Part shown: positions 35,729-47,223 of the stretch, piece by piece
Layout of the letters: each line of letters opens with the position of its first letter
Position numbering within the stretch: the stretch's first letter is position 1
NCBI GenBank assembly: GCA_015039365.1
Contig: WION01000325.1
Coordinates: 1 to 58,232, forward strand
Source of the DNA: Amanita rubescens
Taxonomy: Eukaryota; Basidiomycota; Agaricomycetes; Agaricales; Amanitaceae
DNA length: 58,232 bases
Direction: 5' to 3'
Position numbers and translations under genes: made by a program
The notes under the pieces: model-generated
Seen by the model: only the letters and a program-made list of their open reading frames with translations
Database searches by the model: none
What the model was told of the DNA's origin: nothing

Positions 35729-37397
35729 ATGAACCTCTTACGCTCTGGCATTATCAATCCTCAAAATGCTTTGCTATATGCTGCTCAACTCGTTCGCATT
35801 TCATTTCATTTACTAGTCATCGTTTACATATGCTCTTCAGCTTGCCAACATCAGTAGCTTGCATGCAGCGGGCGTTGTTCACGGATTCATCAGTCCAGAG
35901 ACCGTAACCATTACGGATGAAAAGTACCTAGTTCTAACCGACGGCGAGCGTCATGAAATGTACGTTTACACTGCACCAGAGGTCATTCTCGGTTGGACCC
36001 ATGACTCGGCGGTTGATTCATGGGGTTTTGGTATCGTTCTTTACTATATGCTCATTGGATTTGTGAGTCCGACCTCTTACCTGCGGAAATCGACTAGCCA
36101 ATAATTACCCTCCAGCACCCATTCGGAGATCGAGATGGCCAAGAGGATAGAATAGTCAACGCCAAGTCTCACCCTCTCAAGTATCTTCATCTTCTCGACG
36201 AGAATTTACGCGACCTGGTTTCAAAATGTCTCGAACGAAATCCGGCTGCTCGCCCGTCTATTTCAGAAATCAAAGCACACCCGTATTTCTCAGAAATGTA
36301 GGCTTTTGCAACCATCATCGCTAGGTCGTTCTGACTTCTATAACAGCGATTGGTCCAAGATGGTAACCAGCCATGTGAGTGAACACCGGGATATCCTTCG
36401 ACAAACTTCGACGCTATTCAATCCGACGGAAAGCCTGTCCAAGTCGATAGCCGAGATGGAGCTAGCGATATCGAACCTTGACTTGACGCTTGAGGTGCCT
36501 AGCTATGAAAAACCTCTTCCAAAACCTCCATCCGAAAATACCGAATACCCTTCCGTCAGGAGAAGCGAATGGTTCACATCTTCTGTCAACATTCTAGAAG
36601 TTGCTGGCAACGCCGAGGCTGGTCCGACAAGTGAAAGTAAACAATTGCATGATGATAAAGACCAACGAATGAAACTATTTTGGGACTTGCTGGACGCAGA
36701 ACAAGACACCCAAGCTACATCTGTGCCGGCCGACGAACTCGCAAACACTTTGACGTATTTTACCTCACGTCCAAGGAGGATATCCAAGTGTCGGTCTTCT
36801 ATGTTCCCCTCTCCTCACCTGCCTCTATGGCGATCAAGCATAGAAGTTTCTTCTACGCGTCTGAACAAACCAGATCAGACTGCTATCAAACCACAAGTTC
36901 AAACTATTCTGGAATACGAAGACTTCAACTTTCCACCTGGAATTGAAAGAATCGGTAATGGGATCGGCTATACATATTCTCTACCTGCTGCTAGTCGTTC
37001 CAAGCTCTCCATCTGTAGCTCGGTGCCTCGCTCTTGCCATGGGATGTTTGGCCACTCGCCCAAATTCTCAGGTCTCGGAATAGGCTTAGGACAGCTAACG
37101 TCCCGGCGTCCAAAGGCAAACTTTATCAAAAAGTCTTGGCGAAACGAGGGTTCTCCATTCTCAGGAAATACTACTACGGTCGTTTACGGTTCTGCTCGGC
37201 CTGCTTTGACCAATGCTTCCTCCGCGAGCCCACTGCTAGACTCGGACGATGGCGATACAGACGACAACGGACCGTTGACGCCGGATACAATTGCTTTTGA
37301 AGAGAATATGCCGGTCAGGAAGCAGGAAGTGTACATGGTGACGGAGACACCGACGCTGCGGTTGGTTTCGGCGTCACCTAACGTTATCGTTGTGTAG
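35729..37397 (+). CDS. Pseudokinase lacking the N-lobe
   Basis: Four exons (35729-35791, 35841-36062, 36116-36297, 36347-37397), 1,518 nt, 505 residues. The first 170 residues are a kinase C-lobe: alpha-E, LHAAGVVHGFISPETV at the catalytic loop, YTAPEVILGW (APE), DSWGFGIVLYYMLIG, and CLERNPAARPSISEIKAHPY. The whole N-lobe (glycine loop, Lys, C-helix) is absent and cannot fit upstream, since ADE8 ends at 35721. The HRD motif is HGF and the DFG position reads LTDGER, so phosphotransfer is very unlikely. A Ser/Pro-rich tail of about 330 residues follows. It might be a scaffold, a truncated gene or the second part of a read-through transcript with ADE8. Confidence 0.75.
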
Positions 37398-37916
37398 TTT
37401 CTTTCCTCGCGTGTTTTTCTGTTTTCGATTTGTAACTGAAATTGCATGACTTCCGTTCAGGGACGTTGTGTGTGTGTGGCGCGCAATTGAGATACAAGCC
37501 TAGCTTTCGACCTTGACAGAAGTGGTTCAACCTGAGGTTCAAAAGGACATCTTTCCACTGTGTCTGCAGGACTGTCAAGCAAATTATACGACACTTTAAG
37601 AAGCATGGGATCGCGAGATCTTGAAGCAGATATTTCAGATGTGATGACTGAGCTGATGACTGAGCTGACTACGCCGATAAAGAGCCGAATCCTGAACTTT
37701 TCAAGTTGGAAATGATCGAGCCCAAATATGTGATTTCTTTTTGACACACGTCGCAGTACGAATTCTTGCCGCCTCATTCAATTCGAGTGGCGGGAAAGGT
37801 TTTAGCCACAGTTTGAATCGTTTTGTAGTTGTTTTGGTTTCGATTGGCGGATGTGACACTATAAGTGACGACATACGTGCTCATCGATATCTCACTCAGA
37901 CTTGCGTCTTATCATC

Positions 37917-38723
37917 ATGGCACACCAACTTCCGCCCCTTCCCTACGCTTACGATGCGCTCGAGCCTTACATCTCGGCGGAGATTATGGTCCTTCACCAC
38001 ACCAAACACCACCAGGCTTACATCAACGCCCTCAACGCTGCCGAGGCTTCCTACGCCAAGACCTCGACCCCCAAAGAGCGCATTGCATTGCAAGCCGCAC
38101 TCAAATTCAACGGCGGTGGTACGTCATGCAGCGATCGAGTGTTGATGCTCGATTTTGCATTTGCGTTACGTTACGTTATCTTATCTGTTCTGCACGCCAG
38201 GCCACATCAATCACTCGCTCTTTTGGCAGAACATGGCTCCTGCCAAGGAGAAAGGCGGTAACGGCGGTCAATTGAAAGAAGGCCCGCTCAAGGATGCCAT
38301 CGTTAAATGTTTTGGCAGTTATGACAGCTTTGTTACCGAGTTCAACACCAATACTGCTGCTGTACAAGGATCTGGTTGGGGCTGGCTCGTAAGCACTCTT
38401 GCTATCGAGGTGATATTGACAATGTTAATGTGGCTGTATGACTAGGGCTTGAACCAGAAGACCAAGCAGCTCGAGATTGTCACGACGTCGAACCAGGATC
38501 CGTTGATGGCACCGTACACTCCCATCATCGGCGTCGATGTCTGGGAACACGCTTATTACCTCCAGTACAAAAACGTTAGACCTGATGTACTGTGTTGTTC
38601 GCACACTTGTTATATGCGAGCCTGACGCCGTGTTTCCAGTACCTGAAGGCCATTTGGCACGTCATCAACTTTGACGAGGCTGAAAGGCGCTACACGGAGG
38701 CTGTTTCAGGCGCAAAGCTCTAA
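37917..38723 (+). CDS. SOD2: Manganese superoxide dismutase, no mitochondrial presequence
   Basis: Four exons (37917-38118, 38201-38388, 38446-38586, 38640-38723), 615 nt, 204 residues. Converts superoxide to hydrogen peroxide and oxygen. Metal ligands are H27 (VLHHTKHH), H72 ([10 protein letters not shown]), D161 and H165 ([13 protein letters not shown]). The protein begins [20 protein letters not shown], directly with the mature Fe/MnSOD domain, so there is no transit peptide and a cytosolic location is likely. The Mn rather than Fe form is inferred from the overall pattern (SNQDPLMAP and GSGWGWL). Splice sites are all GT-AG. Confidence 0.95.
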
Positions 38724-39085
38724 GAAAGCAAAAAAGGTTTTCCAACGTAGGGCAGCTAAATAAAACCTACTATGTATTTCATGTCAATGGAATGAGATTG
38801 TATCAATTCTGCGGCGAGCTTATACCCGTACGACGTGAAATGTGAAGTCAGACTGTCCGAGAATGGACAAGACACGCTTGCAATAATACAAATGGGCATC
38901 TCATGTCTTACCGCATGGCGTAGTTTTGGGCGCGACGTAGCGCTCAAGGGCCGGTTTTCAGATGGACTAAAACAACACTGCTTTACCATTCGATGATATA
39001 GAAACGAAACTCGATGGATGATCGCGCTCCCGTCTTGATCCTTCTTTTTCCTCCCAACCGCACTCACAACAACCCACCGATCTGA
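38724..39085. other. Intergenic
   Basis: 3' flank of the SOD gene and upstream region of the next gene. Nothing recognised. Confidence 0.5.
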
Positions 39086-39798
39086 ATGGGCAGGAAGAGT
39101 TTGGTTCGCGGAAACGCATCCGCATTGATCTTATTCCCTAGAATATCAGGTGCTCGCGGATGCCCAAGGTAAGAAGAAAAAGGGGCTTGAAAGACTAGTT
39201 GACATCTTGACTATTTTTGACAGTCATGCGCAAGTATCATGTTCGCCGGTTCTCATTCTGGCGCTAGTCGTCGGAGTTGGTGCGTTTGTTCTTTGATTAC
39301 CCTTGTTGCGATAATAAATTGACGGCGATAATAAAAAAACAAGTATTTATTATCGTGCTCGTAGCATCCGCCATGATTTGTTTTCGTTCCCGAAATCATC
39401 GCCGTCCCTACTCTGCGGAAACAGAGAGTGCAATGGCTGAAGCGGCGCGACAAGAACGGCAGATGTATCTTGTGAACCAAGCTCGGCTGGATGTTGAGCA
39501 TTGGATGCAAGAATTGGAAAGGGATACGAGACGGAGAGAGGAAGAAGAAGGGAACTCGTACCGCCACCGTACTCCAGACAGCCGAAGTTGCCGACATGGT
39601 GTGAACATCCAGATTTGCAAGCACAGGGGGAGGAGGAGGAAAGAGGGGCTGATGAACAGCCTGCTGCAGAGACTCGGCGGAGCACTAATGGCTCGCTCTC
39701 GATTTCTGCTGCTGAACGAAAGGAGACCGGATCTACAGGCGCGACGATTCAATATCCACCACCATCGTACTCGCCTTGCTGATAATTTCTCTTGTTAA
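39086..39798 (+). CDS. Small single-pass membrane protein, C-terminal frame uncertain
   Basis: Exons 39086-39168, 39224-39279 and 39344-39798 give 594 nt, 197 residues. The splice of exons 2 and 3 creates a clean transmembrane helix (VLILALVVGVVFIIVLVASA), which supports the model. A basic, Glu/Arg-rich helix follows (ETESAMAEAARQERQMYLVN). After about residue 120 the frame gives an unnatural Arg/His-rich tail. Another frame over the same bases gives a natural Pro/Glu-rich tail ending YPPPSYSPC at 39782. A one-base indel (natural or sequencing) near 39540-39560 is suspected. No family recognised. Confidence 0.5.
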
Positions 39799-40468
39799 AC
39801 AACTATTCTTGATTGTAGCATCTATTAGGGAAGGTTTACAACTAATAATAATACGCCGGTGATGTACGCTTTGGTCGGGCCGGAGAAGTAGTATTTACGT
39901 ACCGAATACTTGTGATGTAGTGCAGCTAAGATGGAATTAGATGTTGGTATGTCATGCAGTTCCCGAAACGGTGAATACTTCATTCGGTGAGAGCCAGCTC
40001 GATATGTCGATACCTACATGGAGCCGATCATGGTGGACTTCTGTATAACATTCAATAGTGCGAGGTACTGAATTAGCTAGATTCACAGGCAATGTGGTTG
40101 CTAAGAAGTTGGTAAGAGGCGAGGTACAGCCACCGGAGAATTGAATTTGAATACGGATGCCGATCCGCGAGCCGCAAGTTCGCTTCTTCATGTGATGGAT
40201 CAAAGCGGGCTGAGAAAACGAGAAAAGGGCAAGGCAGACGCCTGAAGTGACATGACAAAGTGGATGAAGAAGATACTTCGGCAAGATTGTTCCGAGGAGT
40301 TGGATGGCGCGTGATATATCAATCTGACGATGGTACGGAAGCAGTATTTCCTGTTTGCATAAGATGTAAATGTGATCTTATCATGGGAGCGGAGGCCCTA
40401 TGGCACACACAGGAGGAAGACGGTAGATGAAAAGGAATTGTCATGCGTATGATACAAAAGAAATCCAT
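39799..40468. other. Intergenic
   Basis: Convergent 3' flanks of the membrane-protein gene and eL19. No ORF or repeat of note. Confidence 0.5.
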
Positions 40469-41208
40469 CTACTCCTTTACTGGTGCCTCATGCTCGACAG
40501 CCAGGATTTCTTGGCGCTTCTCTTGTAGGCGTGCAGCGCGGCGCTCGCGAATAGCCTTGATAGAGTTCAGCCGAGCCGATGACATATTACAAGTCACATA
40601 CCTTGTTCTTGATACGACGAGCCTCCATCTGGTCAGTCAGGATCTTTGTTCGAGTCTTCTCGGCCTTGGCCTTGTGGATGTATTCCATAAGCACACGCTT
40701 ATTCTTGAAGACGTTACCCTTTGATTTTTGGTAGAGTAAGTGGTACCTGTCAAAGTCATTAATCTAGCGCTTCTCGCTCCCAATAAACGTGGCTGCGTAC
40801 AAGTGCTTGTCGATTTTTCCTGCCTCCCTGTATTTCCTCAAAAGTCTCCGCAACACTCGCTGTCTCCTCATCCATAGCACTTTGGTGGGCATCCGGGCTT
40901 CCGCGGTACCTTTTCTCTTACCAGGGCCGGTATGTCTGCCCTTGCGCTTGGCGGCATGGAGCTCGCGCGTGCGGGCACGGGAGTGGATAGTGGTGGGTTT
41001 GATGATGATACGGCCGTCCTTGATGAGTCTCTTGACGTGGGTACGAGAGTTGGCGTTTCCGATTTCTGCCTGCTCGGCAGGGTCAAGCCAAATTTTGCGC
41101 TTTCCGACGCCTGCAACGCTCGCGGCGAGGCGTTTTTGTGACCGCAGGTTGACTGTGGATGGTCAGTGCGCCAGTCACGGAATGGGTGAGACGAATAAAC
41201 GAACCCAT
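40469..41208 (-). CDS. RPL19: Cytosolic ribosomal protein eL19
   Basis: Four exons: 41208-41205, 41152-40801, 40746-40602, 40555-40469; 588 nt, 195 residues, normal for eL19. Exon 1 contributes only ATGG, a pattern common in ribosomal protein genes where an intron follows the start codon. Family motifs are [76 protein letters not shown] and the basic C-terminal helix. Component of the large subunit at the tunnel-exit/bridge region. Confidence 0.96.
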
Positions 41209-41831
41209 TGGTGTTGAAGTTTGCGGTTCTATAAGAAAAAGAGTGAGCTCGTCGTGAGGGACAGCGACGAGGGGAACTAACCTTGGTCTTGAGGAACGTC
41301 GATTGAGATGTTGTGAGGATTATTCGTTCTCGAGTCAATGTATTACGTAATCAAGCCACCCAAATCAACTGTATAGAATTTCGGTAAATTCCGGATAAGC
41401 TACCGGGAGAAGAGTAGAACACGTGGAATAGAGGAGGCAGGTGGCAGCGGGAATTTCGCTGTTTGTACAGGGTCGTGACCCGTCTCAGTCGGCTGTCAGA
41501 CCAGCTCGCCAGCAGATTCAAGTTGAGAAAATATTCCTTCTCTTCAAACCATCAAGTTCAACGTACATCATATCCCTCGCTCGGTTTCCAACTCTTACAA
41601 ATTCAACCAGTGAAACGTGTACACCATGATCATATCCCTCTAGAACAGGTCTGCAACCTTAACATACCCGAACTCGACTTTCGTAATCCCTCAACTTATC
41701 AGATCACCTTATAGCCCAGTCCAATCACAGGAATCCCCTTAAGTCCACATTGGTCCCTGCCCCAATTGCATCACAATCACACGTTTGCCATTTCCAACCT
41801 TACTTCGTCATCTTCCCGATTCAGGACATTC
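41209..41831. promoter_or_regulatory. Divergent intergenic region between eL19 and the kinase gene
   Basis: 620 bp serving both promoters. Pyrimidine-rich tracts occur on the kinase side. No TATA box or known operator could be assigned. Confidence 0.4.
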
Positions 41832-43903
41832 ATGGCTTTGCTTGGTTCATCTGAAGATTCCATTCAAGCCGAAGGCGAGGGTCCTGACGGCTCCGACAAA
41901 CCTCCGCCTACTTCATCCTCAAAGCCACGATTACCCTCCGCCATCTCCCTAGGCTCCAGCGCCACTACCACCATCACCTCCGCGTCATCTGTTATTGATA
42001 CTACGGTCACCTTGAGTTCCTCCACGATCAGAATGACTCCCGCAAAGGTCAACGGTGGCAGCAAGGGGCAGCAGTCCTATCCCATGCCACCTCCCGATTC
42101 AGGCACTTACGAGCACAAACAACCGGGCCACACTCTGTCAACCCTTCAGAAGCTGGTGGCTACGATGTCCGATGCCACGATCGCAGAAAACAAAGGAATA
42201 AATCAGAACAACATCACGCCCCAGAACGCAAAACAGCGCACCATGTCCACTGCATCGAGAGCATCGAGAGATTCAGACTTTGCGATGGCAAGCAACGATC
42301 TGTCAACCCCGTTGTCGTCGCCAGTGGACAGTGATTGGGCCATTAGTGCTCCTCCCAGTGCCCCTCCCAGTGCTCCTCCCTCCCGCCCCGGAAGTCGGGC
42401 CCCTAGCATGTCTGCCGGTGTTTCCGGAAACAAGGTCGCCCCTATCGATACCAAGAGCGGCAAGTCTGCTAAAGACAAGGATGAAGTGCCCCCAACGCCT
42501 TCCGGAAAGAACGGAAGGTCATCGTCGTTCTCGGACCATAAATTCAGTCTCAAAGATCTACTTCCAAGTACGCCAAAGCTAGCGCGTAAGATCTCACAGC
42601 GTTCCACCTCTTCTCGAAAATCCGACTCGGAGGCCGATGCTGTCAGCGTTGGTGGCAAGGCACGGAGCACTGCCGGTGATAGCGCAACGAGCTTGTCGAA
42701 GAAGTATGGAGTGTGTCAAAAGGTTGCTATTGGGAAAGGTGCCACCAGTGTTGTCAGGCTGGCACATAAGTGGGATCATTCAGAAGAGAAGTTGTATGCC
42801 ATCAAAGTGAGCATTTCATGCATTTACTCGGGTCATCTTTTAATGTCATCGCAGGAGTTCCGCAAACGTCGCAAGAATGAGACAGAGAAAGAATACGTCA
42901 AAAAACTCACAGCGGAGTTTTGTATCTCATCCGCACTTCATCACCCCAACATTCGTAGAAACGGTAGACCTGGTTCAAGATGAAAGTCAACATTGGTGCG
43001 AGGTGATGGAGTTTTGCCCCGGTGGTGACCTATACGCGGCTATTAAGAAAGGGTAAGCATCGGTCCGATGGTTGCCAATTTGGTCTAATTCGGATCGATG
43101 ATAGCGGGATGAGTCCCAGCGAAGTGGAATGTTGTTTCAAACAAATATTATATGGCGTGCAATATCTCCATAGTCAGGGTGTTGCACACCGCGATATCAA
43201 GCCCGAAAACCTGTTCTTTGATGTCAAGGGACATCTCAAGGTACGTTGTACTCGTGACTATAGGCTTTTTTGCCTAATACAGACAAAGATCGGTGACTAT
43301 GGTGCATCTACGGTGTATCGGCTTCCCTGGGAGACGACGGTGCACATGTCTACAGGACTGTGTGGAAGCGAACCATACATTGCTCCGGAGCAGTTTTTGG
43401 GCAAACGTAAGCCAACCTCGTGGTTCAAGTTACCGCAGAAGCCTGACGAATTTGCCCATGCGTCCCTGTTTCTCATGCTTTTGAATTGACTTTTTATACC
43501 TTCCCGATCGCCGTAATCAGCGTACGATGCACGTCTCGTCGATGTATGGGCCTGTGGTGTCGTCTATTACTGTCTACACTTTCAAGAACTCCCTTGGCGA
43601 GCGGCCCAACCGGCGACAGATCCTTTGTACGCTGCGTACGCGCAAGCCTGTTCAAGTCCTCTTCCTGCAGTATCTGCTTGTCCAACTACGATTAATAACC
43701 TGAACCCCCGTGCTTGCCGTAGTTTAATCAGGCGCATGCTAGAGCCCGAGCCGCGCCAGCGTGCCGCGATTGAAGAGGTGATGAAACATCCTTGGTTGCG
43801 TGATATTGAAGTGTGCTATGAAGTTGAGCGCCCAAAACATGTCCACGTCAGCGTACGCGCTATGGTTAAGGCAAACTCCGCTGTTCTGGGAATGGCGAGG
43901 TAA
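41832..43903 (+). pseudogene. HAL4/SAT4-like Ser/Thr protein kinase with a one-base frameshift
   Basis: Exons 41832-42806, 42855-43052, 43105-43240, 43289-43406, 43521-43903. The first 290 residues are a Ser/Pro-rich disordered region. The kinase domain has GKGATSVVRLA, the Lys in KLYAIK, VAHRDIKPENLFF, KIGDYGAS (DYG for DFG), YIAPEQFLG and VDVWACGVVYY, resembling fungal Hal4/Hrk1/Npr1-type kinases that regulate nutrient and ion transporters. In exon 2, codons for HHPNI are followed by one extra C (42954). Downstream the natural protein (VETVDLVQDESQHW) is in the next frame. The exon sum is one base over a multiple of three, confirming a single indel. It is either a real null allele or a sequencing error. 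Confidence 0.85.
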
Positions 43904-44487
43904 CCTAGCGATCACACCTGGTGAATGCAATCGGCTTCTTGTGTGCTGTTTAACAAGCTCACCATCTTATAGGACTATGACACTTTGTTGCAAATCATAA
44001 ATGTTTAACTATAAGTGACTTCGATTGAGAGCTATCTTGTTGACTATACGGCGCATGATGTTCTTTTATCTTACGTTAATATCTTGACACATTATCCATC
44101 TGCCTCTGGAGACACTTCGGCATCCGTAACGACTTGCCATGTCTTTTTCTTATCAAACTTCTCTTTGCTTTGTGCTTTATCTTATTGTTCCGCTACTCGT
44201 GTTTGTACATACATTCTCTCCTCCCATATTTAGCATCATAAAAATCAGTAACGCAGCATAGGAAGGAGAGAAAACCCAATGCACTGTCGGGGGGTCGAAC
44301 CTTCAGCGCTTCAGCTGCCACTTGCCGATATGTGATAACCCGGTGTAGAAGCATCTCCGAAAGCCGCGAATGTTCCGATGCGAATCCAGGTTACATAATA
44401 GATAGATTCATTATGTTTTGTACAGTATGCCGTAATCTATACGTGTGGTATAAGTCCAAAATGAATGTAACGAACCAATCGTAAGCA
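43904..44487. other. Intergenic
   Basis: AT-rich 3' flanks of convergent genes. A tRNA-like box-B sequence occurs on the minus strand near 44305-44325, but no cloverleaf can be folded. Nothing else was seen. Confidence 0.5.
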
Positions 44488-45155
44488 TCAATGGTGTCCT
44501 TTCCTCTCGTCGACAGAGCGGAGCCACCCCCCTGCTTTAAGTAAGGTGCGGACTTGCTCTGTATCAGGCTTGATTTCGCCGTTTAACGGCGCAAAGTACT
44601 TGCGCACTTTACCATCAAAGAAGGTAACTGGGTAGAATAATCCCTCACCCTGTCAGGGGGGCGTCAGTATTGAGTTAGGGCGGTGCGGTGGCGTCCGCAT
44701 TCGTGTGTCAGGTGAGGTAATTTGTAAAGATGGAACGGAATTGAATGGACGAGGCGCCGAGGACGAGGGAGAGGATAATGCGCTTACCTCGCGTGTTGAA
44801 CCTTTTCGTCTAGTGAGACCGGAGACTTTACCGGGGTACCAATCGCCCCCGACAGTTTTAACCCATACTGGATCTCCTGACTAATTGTTGTGTTAGTCAC
44901 TTGGGAGGAACTGCGGAACGGACATTGATAGTATATACTAACCTCGAACGTGTATGGACGGCCCTCGTCCAAATCAAATGTACCAGGCTCGATGAAGGTA
45001 TCATCGCTATCTCCATCGCTCCAGGAGTAGAGATGTAGCTCCTCGGGAGACACTGGACGGAGCTTACGGGATGTTGTATTTTGGTCTGGGTGACCGCTGC
45101 CGTCACGATATGGAGCGGGTGTAGTTGCAGTCGAGCGTGTCCTGTATGTAGGCAT
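44488..45155 (-). CDS. Hypothetical protein with Tudor/SH3-like domain
   Basis: Three exons (45155-44943, 44880-44788, 44649-44488; introns 62 and 138 nt), 468 nt, 155 residues. The N-terminal 60 residues are polar and acidic (ELHLYSWSDGDSDDTFIEPG). Residues 70-130 form a likely small beta-barrel: SGDPVWVKTVGGDWYPGKVS, then LFYPVTFFDGKVRKYFAPLN. This resembles Tudor/PWWP-type folds in which VWVK...WYPGKV is typical. The C-terminus ends WLRSVDERKGHH. No specific family was recognised; a chromatin or RNA role would be speculation. Confidence 0.7.
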
Positions 45156-46003
45156 ATGGGGATGGGGGAAGGGAAGCAGGAGGAAAGATATATATGTAAA
45201 CTGCTGATCGAATCAGGGAGACAGGCTACGGTAGGGCAGACAGATCAGCTGCAGGCTCGGCAGGCAAGGGATATAAGAAAGTTGAGGAATTGGAGTAATC
45301 TGCTACCCTTATAAATGGAAAGCAGTGCACGTTGTGGCCATGTATCTAGGCCTTTGTCTAAGCGTGTCTTTAAAGACGCGCATTGCAACTGCCTTCTTTG
45401 ACCATGACAATTGTGTGGAAAGCTGTTGTGGTGAAAAGAGAAAGCGGAGCGCAATTTCACAGCGTAAACAAATAAAGTGGCACCCACAACGACTAGTAAG
45501 TAGTAGTCATTGTAAGATACTTCGAACTTCGAAGGTCGATGCAGTGCATCCGCATTAGACATATCTGATTATTCGTTGCACCGACTCGGATGTAAAACCA
45601 CCATCCTCGTTGTTGACACATTGCCGCACACCGCTTTCCAGATGCAGTGCAAATATAGAGTTGTCATTGCAAGCACGTGTTGTGCGGCGTGTATTATAGT
45701 TAACCGGCCACGAAAGAATGAAAGCTTGTGTTATCGATTTCCAAACTATGTCATATGGAGTTTCCATCTTGAAACAACAATATTAAGATAGGATGAATTG
45801 TGTCCTCGTGAATTTGGACTGTGGCCCACTGCGGCAAGGAGCAGAGGAGTCATCACGACAATGCCTTCCTCGCGTCTCCGTGGAGCGACGCTAGGGTCCT
45901 TCGCTTTGTGGATCAAAGGGTATAGAGGATTTCCGAGATGTGCTGTGATCGGATACACTCTTAGTGTGGCCAATAAAAATAGGCCGTCATGGAACACAGA
46001 GCT
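45156..46003. other. Intergenic
   Basis: 850 bp. Only short open frames without good start contexts or family similarity. Nothing supported. Confidence 0.5.
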
Positions 46004-46189
46004 TTGACAATAATCCCATAATATCGTACCATTCAACTGGCCAAACTTGTTACTAAACTACGTATAAATGCGAACACAAGTCATAACGACAAGAGATCGT
46101 CCCGAAATGGCAAGATGTCTGGTGCCGCTAAACATTGAAACAAAGGCAAATTCACTGGTCTGCGCACCTTTCACGACAGGCATGAGTAT
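46004..46189 (+). repeat. Duplicate of the VPS4 promoter/start region (upstream copy)
   Basis: TTGACAATAATCCC through CACGACAGGCATGAGTA matches 47036-47223 with substitutions and small indels (about 186 vs 188 bp). The copy includes the ATGAGTA of the VPS4 start; here it opens a seven-codon frame ending in TGA. Confidence 0.9.
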
Positions 46190-46212
46190 GAAAAGAGTTT
46201 CCTGACACCAAC

Positions 46213-46608
46213 ATGGGAAGGAAACGCAAAGCCAATGAAGCTGCGATTATCGCAGCTTCTATACAGGACGTAGATCTTCCGGATGGGTGGATACAGAAGC
46301 TTTTGGCACTTGGGCCCGACCTTGCTTACGTTCTTGCATCACTTGCCAATGCCGGGCAGATCACTGCCTCTCAGATAAAGAAAGCCAGAATGGGCCTGCC
46401 ATCCTTCTCGTGCGCAAAATGGAGCGAACTTGCGCCCAACTTCGATCTTCGCGTTGATCTTACGATGGCCCGATTTGCTCCTGTTCTTCTCCCCCCGAGA
46501 CTACCGCCGAGGTGGCATGGCGCTTCCAAGACGTCTATCGGGAACGACCTTCTCAGGAAAGGGAAGAGGTGCGAGTTAGAGTCTTTGACGCAGTATGTCC
46601 AACTGTAG
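46213..46608 (+). CDS. Hypothetical protein downstream of the copied VPS4 promoter
   Basis: One exon of 131 codons starting MGRKRKANEAAIIAASIQDV, with a basic N-terminus and a helical segment (DGWIQKLLALGPDLAYVLAS). No family recognised. It starts 24 bp after the duplicated VPS4 promoter segment, so it may be expressed from it. It may also be a chance frame or a fragment of a longer gene. Confidence 0.4.
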   Translation: MGRKRKANEAAIIAASIQDVDLPDGWIQKLLALGPDLAYVLASLANAGQITASQIKKARMGLPSFSCAKWSELAPNFDLRVDLTMARFAPVLLPPRLPPRWHGASKTSIGNDLLRKGKRCELESLTQYVQL

Positions 46609-47035
46609 AAGAAGTTCCATAATTTTGTCGAGTTTCCGTAGAATACTAGATAATCCCTCAAATATACACTTCGTCAACTCGGCGGAGACCAATAGAAGAT
46701 TGGCCGTCCGGATTCGTCATAGTCAGTGTTGTCTGAGCTACAATGGCAGTCGTTATTCACTATTTCCATAAGCTCTCCATGGTGCGTTAATAGGTCACGG
46801 TCTTGCATCACTGTTGCGCAGCGACTTTCATATAGCTGTTAGTCGTGGAAATCCTGGGCTATAACGTGCAATAAGATAGACATAGCGTTCAGCCAGCTCA
46901 GTTACTCTGAATCACCGGCACGCATTTATTTCGTTTGCAATGTCAGTTATATTACGGCGACCTGCGAGCGTTGGAGCGAGTGGAAGCATGTATGCAAGAA
47001 GTATGATGGTCGTATCGATAAAATGTAAATACACT
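46609..47035. other. Intergenic
   Basis: 430 bp upstream of VPS4. Nothing recognised apart from the duplicated block that follows. Confidence 0.5.
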
Positions 47036-47223
47036 GTTGACAATAATCCCGTACCTTTCAACTGGCCAAACTTGTTATTAACCTACGTACGAATGCGAAC
47101 GCAGGGTCATAACGACAAGAGATCATCCCGAAATGGCAAGTGCAAGATGTCTGCCGCTAAACAAAGGCAAACTCACTGGTCGTCTCACCCGTAGCTGCGC
47201 ACCTTTCACGACAGGCATGAGTA
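47036..47223 (+). repeat. VPS4 promoter/start region, source copy of the duplication
   Basis: Contains the VPS4 start codon (47217) at its end. Partner of 46004-46189. Confidence 0.9.

Noticed and set aside
42807..43520. Using an intron to repair the kinase frame at 42954
   Set aside because: No GT donor/AG acceptor pair around 42954 removes one base mod three without deleting conserved kinase residues.
44290..44345. tRNA-like box-B sequence (GGTTCGACCCC on the minus strand)
   Set aside because: The T-arm stem does not pair and no acceptor or anticodon stem can be formed. No tRNA called.
45798..46007. Plus-strand frame of about 70 codons
   Set aside because: Starts with GTG, overlaps nothing conserved, no similarity recognised.
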